64,000 nucleotides of DNA, from the NCBI RefSeq assembly GCF_002368395.1, contig NZ_AP018254.1:1612001-1676000 (forward strand), written 5' to 3'. Under the pieces are notes generated by a model that did not search any database, was not told the origin of the DNA, and saw only the letters and a list, made by a program, of their open reading frames with translations. A program made the position numbers and the translations under genes. This DNA comes from Calothrix sp. NIES-3974. Its GTDB lineage: Bacteria; Cyanobacteriota; Cyanobacteriia; Cyanobacteriales; Nostocaceae. Below are positions 46,257-55,829 of the stretch, piece after piece (within the stretch, counting starts at the first letter, position 1; each line of letters begins with the position of its first letter).

Positions 46257-47909
46257 ATGTCAGAATCCTCCCAGGGTCGGAAAGTAGTTGTAGTTGGTGC
46301 AGGTTGGTCTGGATTGGGTGCAACCTATCACTTAGCAAAACAAGGTTATGATGTCACCTTGCTGGAAGCGGGTGCTTATCCTGGGGGTTTGGTTGCGGGT
46401 TGGAAAACACCGGGGGGTCGGTCGGTAGAAGCGGGGATTCATGGATTTTGGTATCCCTACCGCAATATTTTTTCTTTGGTGGATGAATTAGGGATTAATC
46501 CGTTTACCGATTGGACGCGTTCGAGTCAGTATTCTCCCTTGGGATTGGAGGTGGAGTCACCAATTTTCCAGGATTTACCCCGTTTACCTAGTCCTTTGGG
46601 TACTTTTATCTACACAAAGTTTCAGCGTTTACCCTTGGTTGACAGGTTGAGTGCGTTACCGTTGTTGTATGCGGTGGTGGATTTTGATAATTCGGATGAG
46701 GCTTGGCGCAGATATGATTGTGTGACCGCAAGGGAGTTGTTTAAGCAGTTTGGGGTTTCGGCTCGGTTATATCGGGAAGCCTTTGAACCGATGTTGTTGG
46801 TGGGGTTATTTGCACCAGGGGAACAATGTTCGGCAGCCGCGACCTTGGGGATGTTGTATTATTTTATTCTTGCTCACCAACCGAATTTTGATGTGGTGTG
46901 GTGTCGGGGAACAGTGGGGGAAAAAATCTTTCGTCCTTGGGTAGAAAGGATTGAGAAGTTAGGGGGAAAGATTTATGCAAATCGTCGGGTGACTGATGTG
47001 ATTACCGAGAATAATCGAGCGACGGGGGTGGTGTGTGGTGAGGAGGTTTTTGCCGCAGATGCGGTGATTTTTGCTGTGGGGATTACCGCGATGAAAAAGA
47101 TAGTTGCTGGTAGTCCGAGTTTACGGAATCGCAAGGAATTTCGCGAAGTATCTAATTTGGGTGGAATTGACGTTTTAGCAACTAGATTGTGGTGTGATAC
47201 TCCACGGGAGTCGCTACGCGATACTCCACAGGAGTCGCTACGCGATACTCCACAGGAGTCGCTACGCGATACTCCACAGGAGTCGCTACGCGATACTCCA
47301 CAGGAGTCGCTACGCGATACTCCACAGGAGTCGCTACGCGATCGCAAGATTAATATACCTCGTCCTTCCAATGCTTGTTTTGGTTTTGATAAAACCACGG
47401 GTTGGACGTTTTTTGATTTAAATGCTTTGCATGATGAATATCGAGATGAACCTTTAACCGTGATTGAGGCAGATTTTTATCACGCAAATCAACTTTTACC
47501 CCTATCAGATGAAGAGATTATTTCCATCGTTAAAGGGTATTTAAAAACCTGCATCCCTGAATTCGCTCAAGCAAATATTATCGATAGTAGTGTAATTCGC
47601 TTACATCAAGCTGTTTCCCATTTCGCTCCTGGAAGCTATCGTTATTTATTACCAGCCCAAACCAGTTTCGATAATATTTTTATGAGTGGGGATTGGATTG
47701 TCAATCGTCACGGTTCCTGGTCCCAAGAAAAAGCCTATGTCACAGGATTGGAAGCTGCTAATTTAGTTATTTCCCATTTTCAAACTGGAAATTATGCCAA
47801 TATTATTCCTGTGGAAGCAGACGAAGCACATATTCAAGCACTGCGGGAGATTAATAAAAGTGTACGCGATATTGCTAAATTAGTTTTACCCAATTTTTGG
47901 CTACCATAG
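46257..47909 (+). CDS. Carotene-desaturase-like FAD oxidoreductase with in-frame repeat insertion
   Basis: A 550-residue flavoprotein. The FAD motif VVVVGAGWSGLGATYHLAKQ is at residues 10-29, then LLEAGAYPGGLVAGWKTPGG. The C-terminal FAD loop IFMSGDWIVNRHGSWSQEKA closes the fold. The whole resembles the zeta-carotene desaturase/CrtQ-type family, although the substrate here is unknown. Codons 314-361 are a foreign-looking block of six copies of DTP(R/Q)ESLR from a 24-bp tandem repeat (47196-47339), inserted between TRLWC and DRKINIPRPSNACFG. Removing it gives about 502 residues, the normal family length. The reading frame survives; whether the enzyme does is unknown. Confidence 0.8.
   Translation: MSESSQGRKVVVVGAGWSGLGATYHLAKQGYDVTLLEAGAYPGGLVAGWKTPGGRSVEAGIHGFWYPYRNIFSLVDELGINPFTDWTRSSQYSPLGLEVESPIFQDLPRLPSPLGTFIYTKFQRLPLVDRLSALPLLYAVVDFDNSDEAWRRYDCVTARELFKQFGVSARLYREAFEPMLLVGLFAPGEQCSAAATLGMLYYFILAHQPNFDVVWCRGTVGEKIFRPWVERIEKLGGKIYANRRVTDVITENNRATGVVCGEEVFAADAVIFAVGITAMKKIVAGSPSLRNRKEFREVSNLGGIDVLATRLWCDTPRESLRDTPQESLRDTPQESLRDTPQESLRDTPQESLRDTPQESLRDRKINIPRPSNACFGFDKTTGWTFFDLNALHDEYRDEPLTVIEADFYHANQLLPLSDEEIISIVKGYLKTCIPEFAQANIIDSSVIRLHQAVSHFAPGSYRYLLPAQTSFDNIFMSGDWIVNRHGSWSQEKAYVTGLEAANLVISHFQTGNYANIIPVEADEAHIQALREINKSVRDIAKLVLPNFWLP
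47196..47339. repeat. Six 24-bp hairpin repeats inside a coding sequence
   Basis: Six head-to-tail units begin GATACTCCACAGGAGTCGCT (first unit has G for A at position 11) and end ACGC. Each unit contains ACTCC-ACA-GGAGT, a perfect hairpin, extended by GCGA/TCGC. The array ends in GCGATCGC, a HIP1 octamer. A relative in reverse orientation, GATTCCTGTGGAGTATTGC, lies near 52072-52090. Confidence 0.95.
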
Positions 47910-48316
47910 GTGATTATAGGTGATTATTTGCCATCGGGAGTGGGGAGTGGGGGGTAGGTAATAGTGTAGCTGGGGGGGTGACAATCTAGTTTGAAAGGCT
48001 TATCACATAATTCAACTCATTTTCTATCTCTGCTTGTAGTAGGGCTTTAGCGCTATAGGTGAAGTCTTCATAGGGAGTAGGGATTAGTACAGACATGTAG
48101 CATCTATGCTCAAAACCCGACTTCTGGGACAACTATTTGGCAAAAATATTTTTCAGCAAACCTCTTGTGGTTGCGTTTATAGGATATTTTTATTTATCAA
48201 ATATTCATTATCTTTACAGTAAAAATACGATGGAAGACAGGTTTATGTTCCTTCTACAATTTCAGCAATAACATTTGAAAATGTAGAAAATGTAAAGTAT
48301 TTTTAATTCATGAATT
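47910..48316. other. Gap with GGGAGTGGGG-type simple repeats
   Basis: No gene. GGGAGTGGGGAGTGGGGGGT lies near 47938, and GGGAGTAGGGATTAG near 48075. AAAATGTAGAAAATGTAAAG just before the EcsC gene resembles DNA near 26360. Confidence 0.4.
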
Positions 48317-48958
48317 ATGAGCATTCAAAAACTTTTAGATTGGATTGTGAATGTGGGGATTCAGGGCTTCGGGGTGCTACCTCCTGCCGAGAAAGTAGCT
48401 GAAGATCATTTGAGTAACTGTGGAAATGACTGTGAAAAAGCGATAGATTCAATTATATCCTGGAGAACAACTTACGCTGCCACCACAGGATTCGTAACAG
48501 GCCTAGGCGGTTTAGCCGCCCTACCTCTTAGCATTCCTGCCTCTTTTGCCTCATCCTATGCTTTGGCGGCAAATACATCAGCGGCTATAGCCTTTCTCAG
48601 GGGATACGACATTCAGTCTGATCAGGTACGTACTTTCATACTACTAACACTAATTGGGGATTCAACAACGGAAATATTTAAAAATGCTGGCATTAATTTA
48701 GGAACAAAAGTCACTAAATCCCTGATTAGCCAAGTTCCCGGTAAGGTGTTAATAGAAATCAACAAAAAAGTAGGTTTCAGATTAATTACTAAAGCTGGAG
48801 AAAAAGGAGTTATCAACTTAATGAAATTAGTACCTCTAGCAGGTGGAATGGTTGGAGCTTTCTTTGACGGAGCTTTTGTGAATAAGTGTGGAAATACGGC
48901 CAAAAATATGTTTTCTAAAAATGATGACAATGATAATAACATAATTTGCGTTAGGTGA
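48317..48958 (+). CDS. EcsC-family protein
   Basis: A 213-residue protein with the EcsC-like pattern: a Gly/Ala-rich hydrophobic middle (TTGFVTGLGGLAALPLSIPA) followed by AANTSAAIAFLRGYDIQSDQ and a second hydrophobic segment MKLVPLAGGMVGAFFDGAFV. In Bacillus, EcsC is encoded with the EcsAB ABC transporter, but its role is not known; stand-alone copies are common in cyanobacteria. No transporter genes are adjacent. Probably membrane-associated. Confidence 0.75.
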   Translation: MSIQKLLDWIVNVGIQGFGVLPPAEKVAEDHLSNCGNDCEKAIDSIISWRTTYAATTGFVTGLGGLAALPLSIPASFASSYALAANTSAAIAFLRGYDIQSDQVRTFILLTLIGDSTTEIFKNAGINLGTKVTKSLISQVPGKVLIEINKKVGFRLITKAGEKGVINLMKLVPLAGGMVGAFFDGAFVNKCGNTAKNMFSKNDDNDNNIICVR

Positions 48959-49253
48959 GAAGTCGGATTTTTAGAAGGGTCATCTTGTTTCATAGATGTT
49001 TTTCCTCAAAACCCGACTTCTTTTCTTGGGAAATGTGAACAGCTTATCAGTAGGTGGGTTAAGTAATTATTACTTGCTTGTGGTAGCGCTAAAGATAATT
49101 GTAGTAGTAGCACTACTTTACGTAACTTGCTTACCGCGAAAGTGGATGAAGGCTTCGCCTTTAGTGCGAAAGCACAACTAAGAGCGAGCCAAATAAGTTC
49201 ATTACATAGTCCTGGTAATCCAAAATCTCAAATCCAAAATCCAAATTAGGGTA

Positions 49254-51881
49254 TTATCTAGCGCTCATTTGCAAAATCTTCGCTTCTTCCTCCTGACTAA
49301 TTACCCTTCCTTCATCTACAAAACCTGATATTTGGTCAAAGTTCAAATATCTATACAAATTGTCGGCGAAGGGCTGGATTTTCTCGCCGACAATTTGCAA
49401 ATATTCCTGTACTGTGGGGATTCTCCCTAATAATGCACAAACTGCGGCTAATTCGGCGGAACCGAGGTACACCCGTGCGTCTTTACCCATGCGGTTATTA
49501 AAGTTGCGGGTGGAGGTGGAAAATACGGTGGTTCCATCTGCAACTCTGGCTTGGTTCCCCATACATAGACTACATCCTGGCATTTCGGTACGGGCATTAG
49601 CGGCAACAAAAATATCATATACCCCTTCTTTTCTCAGCTGGGTTTCGTCCATTCTTGTGGGGGGTGCAATCCAAAGTCTGGTGTTGACTTGACCTGCTCC
49701 TTCTAATACCTTGGCGGTAGCGCGGTAATGACCGATATTGGTCATGCAGGAACCGACGAATACTTCCTGTACCGGGTCTCCCGCTACTTCCGAGAGAAGT
49801 TTCACATTGTCGGGGTCATTAGGTGCAGCGACGATGGGTTCTTTGATTTCGTTCAGGTCAATTTCAATTATTTCCGCATATTCCGCATTGGAGTCTGCCT
49901 CCATTAATACCGGGTTGGCTAGCCATTCCTCCATCTTGGCAACGCGACGGAGGATGGTGCGGGCATCTCCATAACCCCGTGCAACCATGTTTTTCAACAG
50001 TGCCACGTTGGAGCGCAGGTATTCGGAAACGGTTTCGATACTGAGTTTAATTGTACAGCCAGCGCAGGAACGTTCGGCGGTAGCATCGGTGAGTTCAAAG
50101 GCTTGCTCCACCTTCAGGTTGGGTAAACCTTCGATTTCCATGATTTTACCAGCAAAGATATTTTTCTTGTTCTGTTTCTCAACCGTGAGTAAACCCCTTT
50201 GGATGGCGACGTAGGGAATGGCATTGACGATATCCCGCAGGGTGACACCGGGTTGTAATTCGCCTTTAAACCGGACTAAAACGGATTCAGGCATATCTAA
50301 GGGCATTACCCCCAAGGCTGCGGCAAAAGCAACCAAACCGGAACCAGCAGGAAAGGAGATACCCAGGGGGAAACGGGTGTGGGAATCGCCACCTGTTCCG
50401 ACGGTATCGGGTAATAGCATCCGGTTTAACCAGGAGTGGATAATACCATCACCGGGACGTAATGCCACACCTCCCCGTTGGGCGAAAAAGTCTGGTAGTT
50501 CCCTATGGGTAATAATATCCACCGGTTTGGGATAGGCAGCAGTGTGGCAGAAACTTTGCATGACCAAATCGGCAGAGAAACCCAAACAAGCCAGTTCCTT
50601 GAGTTCGTCGCGGGTCATGGGTCCGGTGGTGTCCTGGGAACCGACGGTGGTCATAATTGGTTCGCAGGATGTACCAGGACGGACTCCGGGTAAACCGCAG
50701 GCTTTACCAACGATTTTTTGTGCCAAGGTATAACCTTTACCGGTGTCTTGGGGGGGTTGGGGACGGGTAAAGACGGTGCTGGGAGGTAATCCCAAGGCTG
50801 CACGGGTTTTGTCGGTGAGACTGCGACCGATGAGGAGGGGAATACGTCCACCTGCACGCACTTCGTCGAGAATGGTATCAGGTTTGAGTTGGAAGGTGGA
50901 AATGATTTCCCCTTTTTCGTTGGTAATTTCGCCTTTGTAGGGGTGGATTGTGATTACCATTCCCGTTTCCATCTGGGTGACATCGCATTCGATGGGTAAT
51001 GCACCTGCGTCTTCGGCGGTGTTAAAGAAGATTGGGGCAATGGTTCCACCGAGGATGTAACCACCAGCGCGTTTATTGGGGACGAAGGGGATATCTTGAC
51101 CCAGATGCCAAAGGAGGGAGTTGATGGCGGATTTACGGGAGGAACCAGTACCAACCACATCACCGACATAGGCTACAGGATAGCCTTTTTGTTTTAACTG
51201 GGCAATAGTTTCCAAACTACCGGGTTGACGAGTTTCCAACATTGCCAAAGCGTGGAGGGGAATGTCGGGACGGGTGGTAGCATGGGTGGCGGGGGAGAGG
51301 TCGTCGGTGTTTGTTTCTCCAGGAACTTTAAATACGGTGACGGTAATTGCTGCGGGGAGGGTGGGACGGGAAGTAAACCAGTTGGCCTCAGCCCAGGAAT
51401 CTACTACTTGTTGTGCCCAGGGATTAGTTGCAGCCAAGTCGATGACATCGTGGTAGGCATCGTAAACGAGGGTGATGTGAGATAGGGCTGTGGCAGCAGC
51501 TTGGGCGAGGTGGCTATCCTCAGACTGGAGTAGCTCAATCAAAGCACCTACATTATAACCTCCTAACATAGTCCCCAACAAAGCGATCGCATTTTCCGGA
51601 GCAATCACGGGACTGGTTATTTCCCCCTTGGCAATCCCTGTGAGAAATCCGGCTTTAACATAGGCTGCTGGATCAACACCAGGGGGAACGCGATCGCGAA
51701 GTGTGGGCAAAGCCCAATCGCGTATCAATCCCAGTAAATATTCCTCTTCTCCGGCGGGAGGATTTTTCAGTAATTCACACAGTTCTGATGTTTGCTGTGC
51801 ATCTAGTGGTAGGGGTGGTATCCCCAGGGCGGCGCGTTCGGCAACATGTTGACGGTATGATTCCAGCATTCTACTCTCCAA
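49254..51881 (-). CDS. acnB: Aconitate hydratase B
   Basis: AcnB interconverts citrate and isocitrate in the TCA cycle, supplying 2-oxoglutarate for nitrogen assimilation in cyanobacteria; it can also act on 2-methylisocitrate. The 875 residues match the AcnB domain order: an N-terminal HEAT-like domain, a swivel domain ([20 protein letters not shown]), then the catalytic domains. The 4Fe-4S ligands are visible in [12 protein letters not shown] and [10 protein letters not shown]. The start ATG at 51881 (MLESYRQ follows at codon 5 as an alternative) is convincing. A single-gene unit, with only repeats between it and the ferredoxin gene. Confidence 0.97.
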   Translation of the reverse strand: MESRMLESYRQHVAERAALGIPPLPLDAQQTSELCELLKNPPAGEEEYLLGLIRDWALPTLRDRVPPGVDPAAYVKAGFLTGIAKGEITSPVIAPENAIALLGTMLGGYNVGALIELLQSEDSHLAQAAATALSHITLVYDAYHDVIDLAATNPWAQQVVDSWAEANWFTSRPTLPAAITVTVFKVPGETNTDDLSPATHATTRPDIPLHALAMLETRQPGSLETIAQLKQKGYPVAYVGDVVGTGSSRKSAINSLLWHLGQDIPFVPNKRAGGYILGGTIAPIFFNTAEDAGALPIECDVTQMETGMVITIHPYKGEITNEKGEIISTFQLKPDTILDEVRAGGRIPLLIGRSLTDKTRAALGLPPSTVFTRPQPPQDTGKGYTLAQKIVGKACGLPGVRPGTSCEPIMTTVGSQDTTGPMTRDELKELACLGFSADLVMQSFCHTAAYPKPVDIITHRELPDFFAQRGGVALRPGDGIIHSWLNRMLLPDTVGTGGDSHTRFPLGISFPAGSGLVAFAAALGVMPLDMPESVLVRFKGELQPGVTLRDIVNAIPYVAIQRGLLTVEKQNKKNIFAGKIMEIEGLPNLKVEQAFELTDATAERSCAGCTIKLSIETVSEYLRSNVALLKNMVARGYGDARTILRRVAKMEEWLANPVLMEADSNAEYAEIIEIDLNEIKEPIVAAPNDPDNVKLLSEVAGDPVQEVFVGSCMTNIGHYRATAKVLEGAGQVNTRLWIAPPTRMDETQLRKEGVYDIFVAANARTEMPGCSLCMGNQARVADGTTVFSTSTRNFNNRMGKDARVYLGSAELAAVCALLGRIPTVQEYLQIVGEKIQPFADNLYRYLNFDQISGFVDEGRVISQEEEAKILQMSAR

Positions 51882-52058
51882 TTCTGATCCAAATTATTTG
51901 GTGTTGACGGTTACTTAGCCAGTGCGATTTATGGTTCCCGATGTCAACACCAACTGAATACAGCACCTACCTAAAAATCAAAATTTGTCTGGCAAGGGCT
52001 TATAATTACCACTGTATAGCCACTATGGCTGGGATTGGAATCAATAGCAGTTTTTCTT

Positions 52059-52092
52059 GCGATTCGCGTAGTGATTCCTGTGGAGTATTGCA
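52059..52092. repeat. Single copy of the 24-bp hairpin repeat family
   Basis: GCGATTCGCGTAGTGATTCC, then TGTGGAGTATTGC, is the reverse complement of a diverged unit of the array at 47196-47339. It shows that the array was built from a dispersed intergenic repeat. Confidence 0.6.
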
Positions 52093-52165
52093 CCACATCA
52101 TCCAGGTACAAGCTGGCTAGTTGGTTTTAAACTTAGTTGATTACATTCCTCGCAACTTTATTGAT

Positions 52166-52483
52166 ATGACTCAAACCTATACGGTAGAAATTAACCATCA
52201 AGGACAAAGTTTAACAATCCAAGTTCCGGAAAACGAAACCATTTTATCGGTAGCGGAAAAACAAGGTTTGGAATTACCTGCATCTTGTCATGCTGGAGTT
52301 TGTACCACCTGCGCAGCAAAAATTACCAATGGTGGTACTGTTGATCAAAGTGAAGGTATGGGTGTTAGTCCGGATTTGCAAGCTGAAGGCTATGTATTAT
52401 TATGCGTTGCCTATCCCCGTTCCGATTTGAAAATTATTACTGACCAGGAAGAAATTGTTTATCAAAAGCAGTTTGGTAAGTAG
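52166..52483 (+). CDS. Plant-type 2Fe-2S ferredoxin
   Basis: A 105-residue soluble electron carrier. The cluster ligands are Cys41, Cys46, Cys49 (LPASCHAGVCTTCAAKI) and Cys80 (YVLLCVAYP), the C-x4-C-x2-C...C pattern of plant-type ferredoxins. It diverges from PetF in having a basic C-terminus (YQKQFGK) and less acidic surface, so it may be a special-purpose ferredoxin; the partner is unknown. I use the ATG at 52166, since the upstream TTG at 52121 adds residues foreign to the family. The last codon and stop (AAG TAG) belong to the end of a MITE at 52478. Confidence 0.92.
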   Translation: MTQTYTVEINHQGQSLTIQVPENETILSVAEKQGLELPASCHAGVCTTCAAKITNGGTVDQSEGMGVSPDLQAEGYVLLCVAYPRSDLKIITDQEEIVYQKQFGK

Positions 52484-52613
52484 GTGGGTGGTAAAAATTG
52501 TCGGGGAAATCAGGGAGTAAAGACGACCTGTCGGGTTGTCTGTACGGGAGTAAGGCTGGGAGACGAATGAACGGTTGCGTTGCGGTTTTATGTTTAATTG
52601 CACCGACCTACTT
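52478..52613. mobile_element. Non-autonomous inverted-repeat element (MITE), copy 2
   Basis: 136 bp from AAGTAGGTGGGTGG to CACCGACCTACTT, the reverse complement of the element at 29761-29880 with some differences and a 16-bp longer middle. Shared parts include TGTTTAATTGCACC, AACGGTTGCGTTGCGGTTTT and ATCAGGGAG, and a degenerate family B palindrome. Its left end overlaps the last two codons of the ferredoxin gene and provides the stop. Confidence 0.7.
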
Positions 52614-52718
52614 AAATAGTTCAGAGGAGACAGGAGACAGGAGGAGTACTCTGGTGTTGAATCTTAATTCTTCCTAAATCTTGAATCTTCTGGGAAAGAC
52701 CAATCCAATGGCTGATTT

Positions 52719-53495
52719 TCATCGATCTTTGGATTCTAAAACTTCATTTTCTAAAGCCTTGCGAGCAACTTGAGTCACATAAATGGTGACAGCAACAGTA
52801 GCGATGAAGCCAATAATCCGAATTGTCCACTGTACACCCGGATTACCAGGTTGAGATGCAGTGCCAATTGTGGCAATATTACCAGCTAAGGAACCGATAT
52901 AAACATACATAATTGTGCCAGGTATCATACCGATAGAGGCAACCACGTAGTCTCTGAGGGAAACTCCCGTCAACCCATAGGCATATTTCAATAAATTAAA
53001 AGGAAACACAGGAGAAAGTCGGGTTAACAGGACGATTTTTAATCCTTCCCGACCTACAGCTTCATCAATCGCGCGAAATTTCTTATTTCCAGCAATTTTC
53101 TTAGCAACCCACCCCCTCGCCAAATAACGTCCAACTAAAAAAGCAGCCGTCGCACCGATAGTTGCACCAATAAACACGTAGACTGAACCCATCACCACAC
53201 CAAAGACGACACCTGCACCTAGAGTCAGGATTGACCCTGGTAAAAAAGCAACAGTGGCCACAATATAGAGAAGTATAAATGCTAATGCTCCCTCAGTACC
53301 CAGACCGTTAATCCACAGTAAAGCATCCTTTAACCAGATTTGGGGATTAAATCCGGAAACCCTTTGTGCTGATTCTTGTCCTAAAGCTGGTTCTGTGGTG
53401 AATACAAGAGTCAGAGCAAATGTCATCAGCACCAGGAACATAAATTTAGCTGGAAATTTATATTTAATAAATCTTTGCTGATTCCTAGTTGACAT
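52719..53495 (-). CDS. TVP38/TMEM64-family membrane protein (DedA-like)
   Basis: About 258 residues from the ATG at 53493-53495 (MSTRNQQRFIKYKFPAKFMF). A frame open further upstream to 53657 includes repeat-derived DNA and should not be counted. The SNARE-associated/DedA domain has VATVAFLPGSILTLGAGVVF, FLVGRYLARGWVAKKIAG and LTRLSPVFPFNLLKYAYGLT. About five or six membrane helices, some probably re-entrant. Members of this superfamily help lipid movement or membrane homeostasis; the exact cargo is unknown. Confidence 0.85.
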   Translation of the reverse strand: MSTRNQQRFIKYKFPAKFMFLVLMTFALTLVFTTEPALGQESAQRVSGFNPQIWLKDALLWINGLGTEGALAFILLYIVATVAFLPGSILTLGAGVVFGVVMGSVYVFIGATIGATAAFLVGRYLARGWVAKKIAGNKKFRAIDEAVGREGLKIVLLTRLSPVFPFNLLKYAYGLTGVSLRDYVVASIGMIPGTIMYVYIGSLAGNIATIGTASQPGNPGVQWTIRIIGFIATVAVTIYVTQVARKALENEVLESKDR

Positions 53496-54091
53496 TTCGG
53501 GGATGGTTTTATTTTTATTAGGACTTACGCACTCGTTGTGAGAAATCAAGTGTTTGGGATTGCTTCCTAAGGTCGCGATGACGGTGTTTACGTGGTCTTT
53601 GGGTAGGTCCTGTTCATGTGGGGAAACAGTCCAATTCAGATTTACAGATTGGTGCATAGGTGATTTCTTCCAGTTTCAAAAATATTTTTGCTTAGTTAGT
53701 TTTTAATTTGTGCTTAACCCGGATTTCTCACAAATTCCGAAAGAATTAAGAATCTGCCTACATGTAATACTTACACCGAAAACTGTAGATGCACGTAGTG
53801 CAACTTCTCTTTGAGATGAAAGTGTTTTTCCCATTCCCTACACCTGATTTACAAACAAGGAATGACCTATTTTCTAGTTTGGCTGTGTTCAAATAAGATG
53901 GATGACATCCTGCAAATCGCCTGTGTTTTTGATTATGCAACTTGAATATTAAACTAATATTAAAACCTCAAAATCTTTTCCAGAGTTCCATCCAAATTTG
54001 AGTAAGTATTTAAGCTATTTACCCTGGATTAGGCTGAACCAGTTTATGAGACAATAGGAATGTTTTTATTTGGGCGATCGCTAGTGTCTTC
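53496..54091. other. Repeat-bearing gap before the ABC transporter
   Basis: Contains two partial copies of the 90-bp element (TTACGCACTCGTTGTGAGAA near 53525; GGATTTCTCACAAATTCCGA near 53722). No gene is seen. The ABC transporter promoter should be in the AT-rich stretch 53940-54050; the GGCGATCGC just before the start is a HIP1 site. Confidence 0.45.
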
Positions 54092-55816
54092 ATGAAAACC
54101 TTCCCATCTCCCGAAGCGCTACGGCGTTTTCCTTTTGGGCTGGCAGATATTGCCGTCATTCTTGGTACTTTGGTTCTACTGGCATTGATTGCTCAGATTG
54201 GGGCTGGGGCACTGGTTAGTTTTAAACCTCCGGAAATTGTGCCCACAATCGATCTCAATCCACGGAACTTGCCGTACTATGCAGGGCGATCGACCCTGCG
54301 CATGTTTATTGCCCTGTTTTTTTCTACCCTGTTCACGCTGGTTTATGGCTACATTGCAGCCAATAGTCGCCGAGCTGAACAGGTGATGATCCCACTGCTG
54401 GATATTTTGCAATCTGTTCCCGTACTGGGATTTCTTTCAATTACGGTGACCGGCTTTATCGCCTTGTTTCCGGGTAGCTTACTCGGACTGGAAGCAGCTT
54501 CTATCTTTGCGATATTTACCAGTCAGGTCTGGAACATGACCTTTTCCTTCTATCAGTCCCTACGGACGATTCCCAAAGAACTCGATGAAGCGGCGACCCT
54601 CTACCAACTTTCGCGTTGGCAACGATTTACAAAGCTGGAAGTTCCATCGGCCACAATTGGACTACTGTGGAATGCCATGATGAGCTTTGGTGGGGGCTGG
54701 TTTTTTGTGGCGGCTAGTGAAGCCATTAGCGTGCTCAATCAGGAGTACACCCTACCAGGGATTGGCTCCTATGTCGCAGCTGCGATCGCGGCTGAAAATT
54801 TGGTGGCGTTGGGCTGGGCTTTGCTGACCATTGCGATTGTGATCGTGTTGGTGGATCAGTTATTTTGGCGACCCCTAATTGCCTGGTCAGACAAATTTCG
54901 CATGGAGCAAAGTGCTTCCGGGTCAGTACCGGAATCCTGGGTGTATGACCTGTTACAAGCGGCACGGATTCCGCGAATGCTAGGCAAGGCACTTACCCCA
55001 GTTAGGGAAACTATTAACGGTGTTTTGTCTCGACTCACCCGCTCCCAATCCACTATTCAACTTGATACCACACAACAACAGAGCGATCGCCTGTATAACT
55101 TCGTTTTACTGGTGATTATTGGTTTCCTTGTTGCCTGGGCGTTGCATTTTATCCTGACTACAGTGGGCATAGGGGAAGTGTTCAAAACCTTTGGACTCGG
55201 TATTCTGACCCTGCTGCGGGTGACAGTCCTCCTGGTGTTTGCCACGGTAATTTGGACACCTATCGGCGTGGCAATCGGATTTAACCCCAAGTTGGCCCGT
55301 ACTCTACAACCTGTGGTGCAGTTCCTCGCCTCCTTTCCGGCCAACTTCATTTTTCCCTTTGCCACCCTGTTTTTCATCCGTACCAACATTAGCATCGAAT
55401 GGGGGAGCATTTTGCTGATGGCACTAGGGGCACAGTGGTATATTCTGTTCAACTCAATTGCTGGCGCTCAGAGCATTCCCACTGATCTGCGGGAAATGGC
55501 TACAGATATTGGTTTGAAAGGTTGGCAGCGTTGGCGGAAACTAATTATTCCCGGTATTTTCTCGGCTTGGGTAACGGGAGGCGTAACCGCAAGTGGGGGA
55601 GCCTGGAACGCCAGTATTGTATCCGAAGTTGTGGCTTGGGGATCGACGACCCTGACCGCCACTGGATTAGGTACCTATATTGCAGAAGCCACCTTTGCCG
55701 GAGATTGGCCCCGCATCACCCTTGGTATTGGTATGATGAGTCTGTTTGTCGTGGGTTTGAACCGTCTGCTATGGCGAAAACTCTATCAGTTAGCCGAAGC
55801 GAAATATCATCTCTAG
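54092..55816 (+). CDS. ABC transporter permease, two fused BPD domains (NitT/TauT-like)
   Basis: A 574-residue permease with two binding-protein-dependent transport domains in one chain. The first (about 60-265) carries the ATPase-contact loop YQSLRTIPKELDEAATLYQL; the second (about 345-570) carries SIAGAQSIPTDLREMATDIG. About 12 membrane helices. This double form is known from NitT/TauT-type (nitrate, sulfonate, bicarbonate-related) transporters whose ATPase has a C-terminal AAA-associated domain, as here. No substrate-binding protein gene is present in the cassette, so the substrate is open. The ATPase gene starts 13 bp later; the two are clearly one operon. Confidence 0.85.
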   Translation: MKTFPSPEALRRFPFGLADIAVILGTLVLLALIAQIGAGALVSFKPPEIVPTIDLNPRNLPYYAGRSTLRMFIALFFSTLFTLVYGYIAANSRRAEQVMIPLLDILQSVPVLGFLSITVTGFIALFPGSLLGLEAASIFAIFTSQVWNMTFSFYQSLRTIPKELDEAATLYQLSRWQRFTKLEVPSATIGLLWNAMMSFGGGWFFVAASEAISVLNQEYTLPGIGSYVAAAIAAENLVALGWALLTIAIVIVLVDQLFWRPLIAWSDKFRMEQSASGSVPESWVYDLLQAARIPRMLGKALTPVRETINGVLSRLTRSQSTIQLDTTQQQSDRLYNFVLLVIIGFLVAWALHFILTTVGIGEVFKTFGLGILTLLRVTVLLVFATVIWTPIGVAIGFNPKLARTLQPVVQFLASFPANFIFPFATLFFIRTNISIEWGSILLMALGAQWYILFNSIAGAQSIPTDLREMATDIGLKGWQRWRKLIIPGIFSAWVTGGVTASGGAWNASIVSEVVAWGSTTLTATGLGTYIAEATFAGDWPRITLGIGMMSLFVVGLNRLLWRKLYQLAEAKYHL

Positions 55817-55829
55817 GGAAGGCAATATT

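Noticed and set aside
47194-47421. Alternative-frame ORFs over the 24-bp array
   Set aside because: The 24-bp period opens every frame; only the frame of the flavoprotein continues into conserved domains on both sides.
52121-52165. Longer ferredoxin start at TTG 52121
   Set aside because: The 15 extra residues do not belong to the family and the ATG at 52166 gives a normal ferredoxin length.
53496-53657. Longer start of the TVP38 protein at 53657
   Set aside because: The added codons read through a dispersed repeat; the ATG at 53495 precedes a normal membrane-protein N-terminus.
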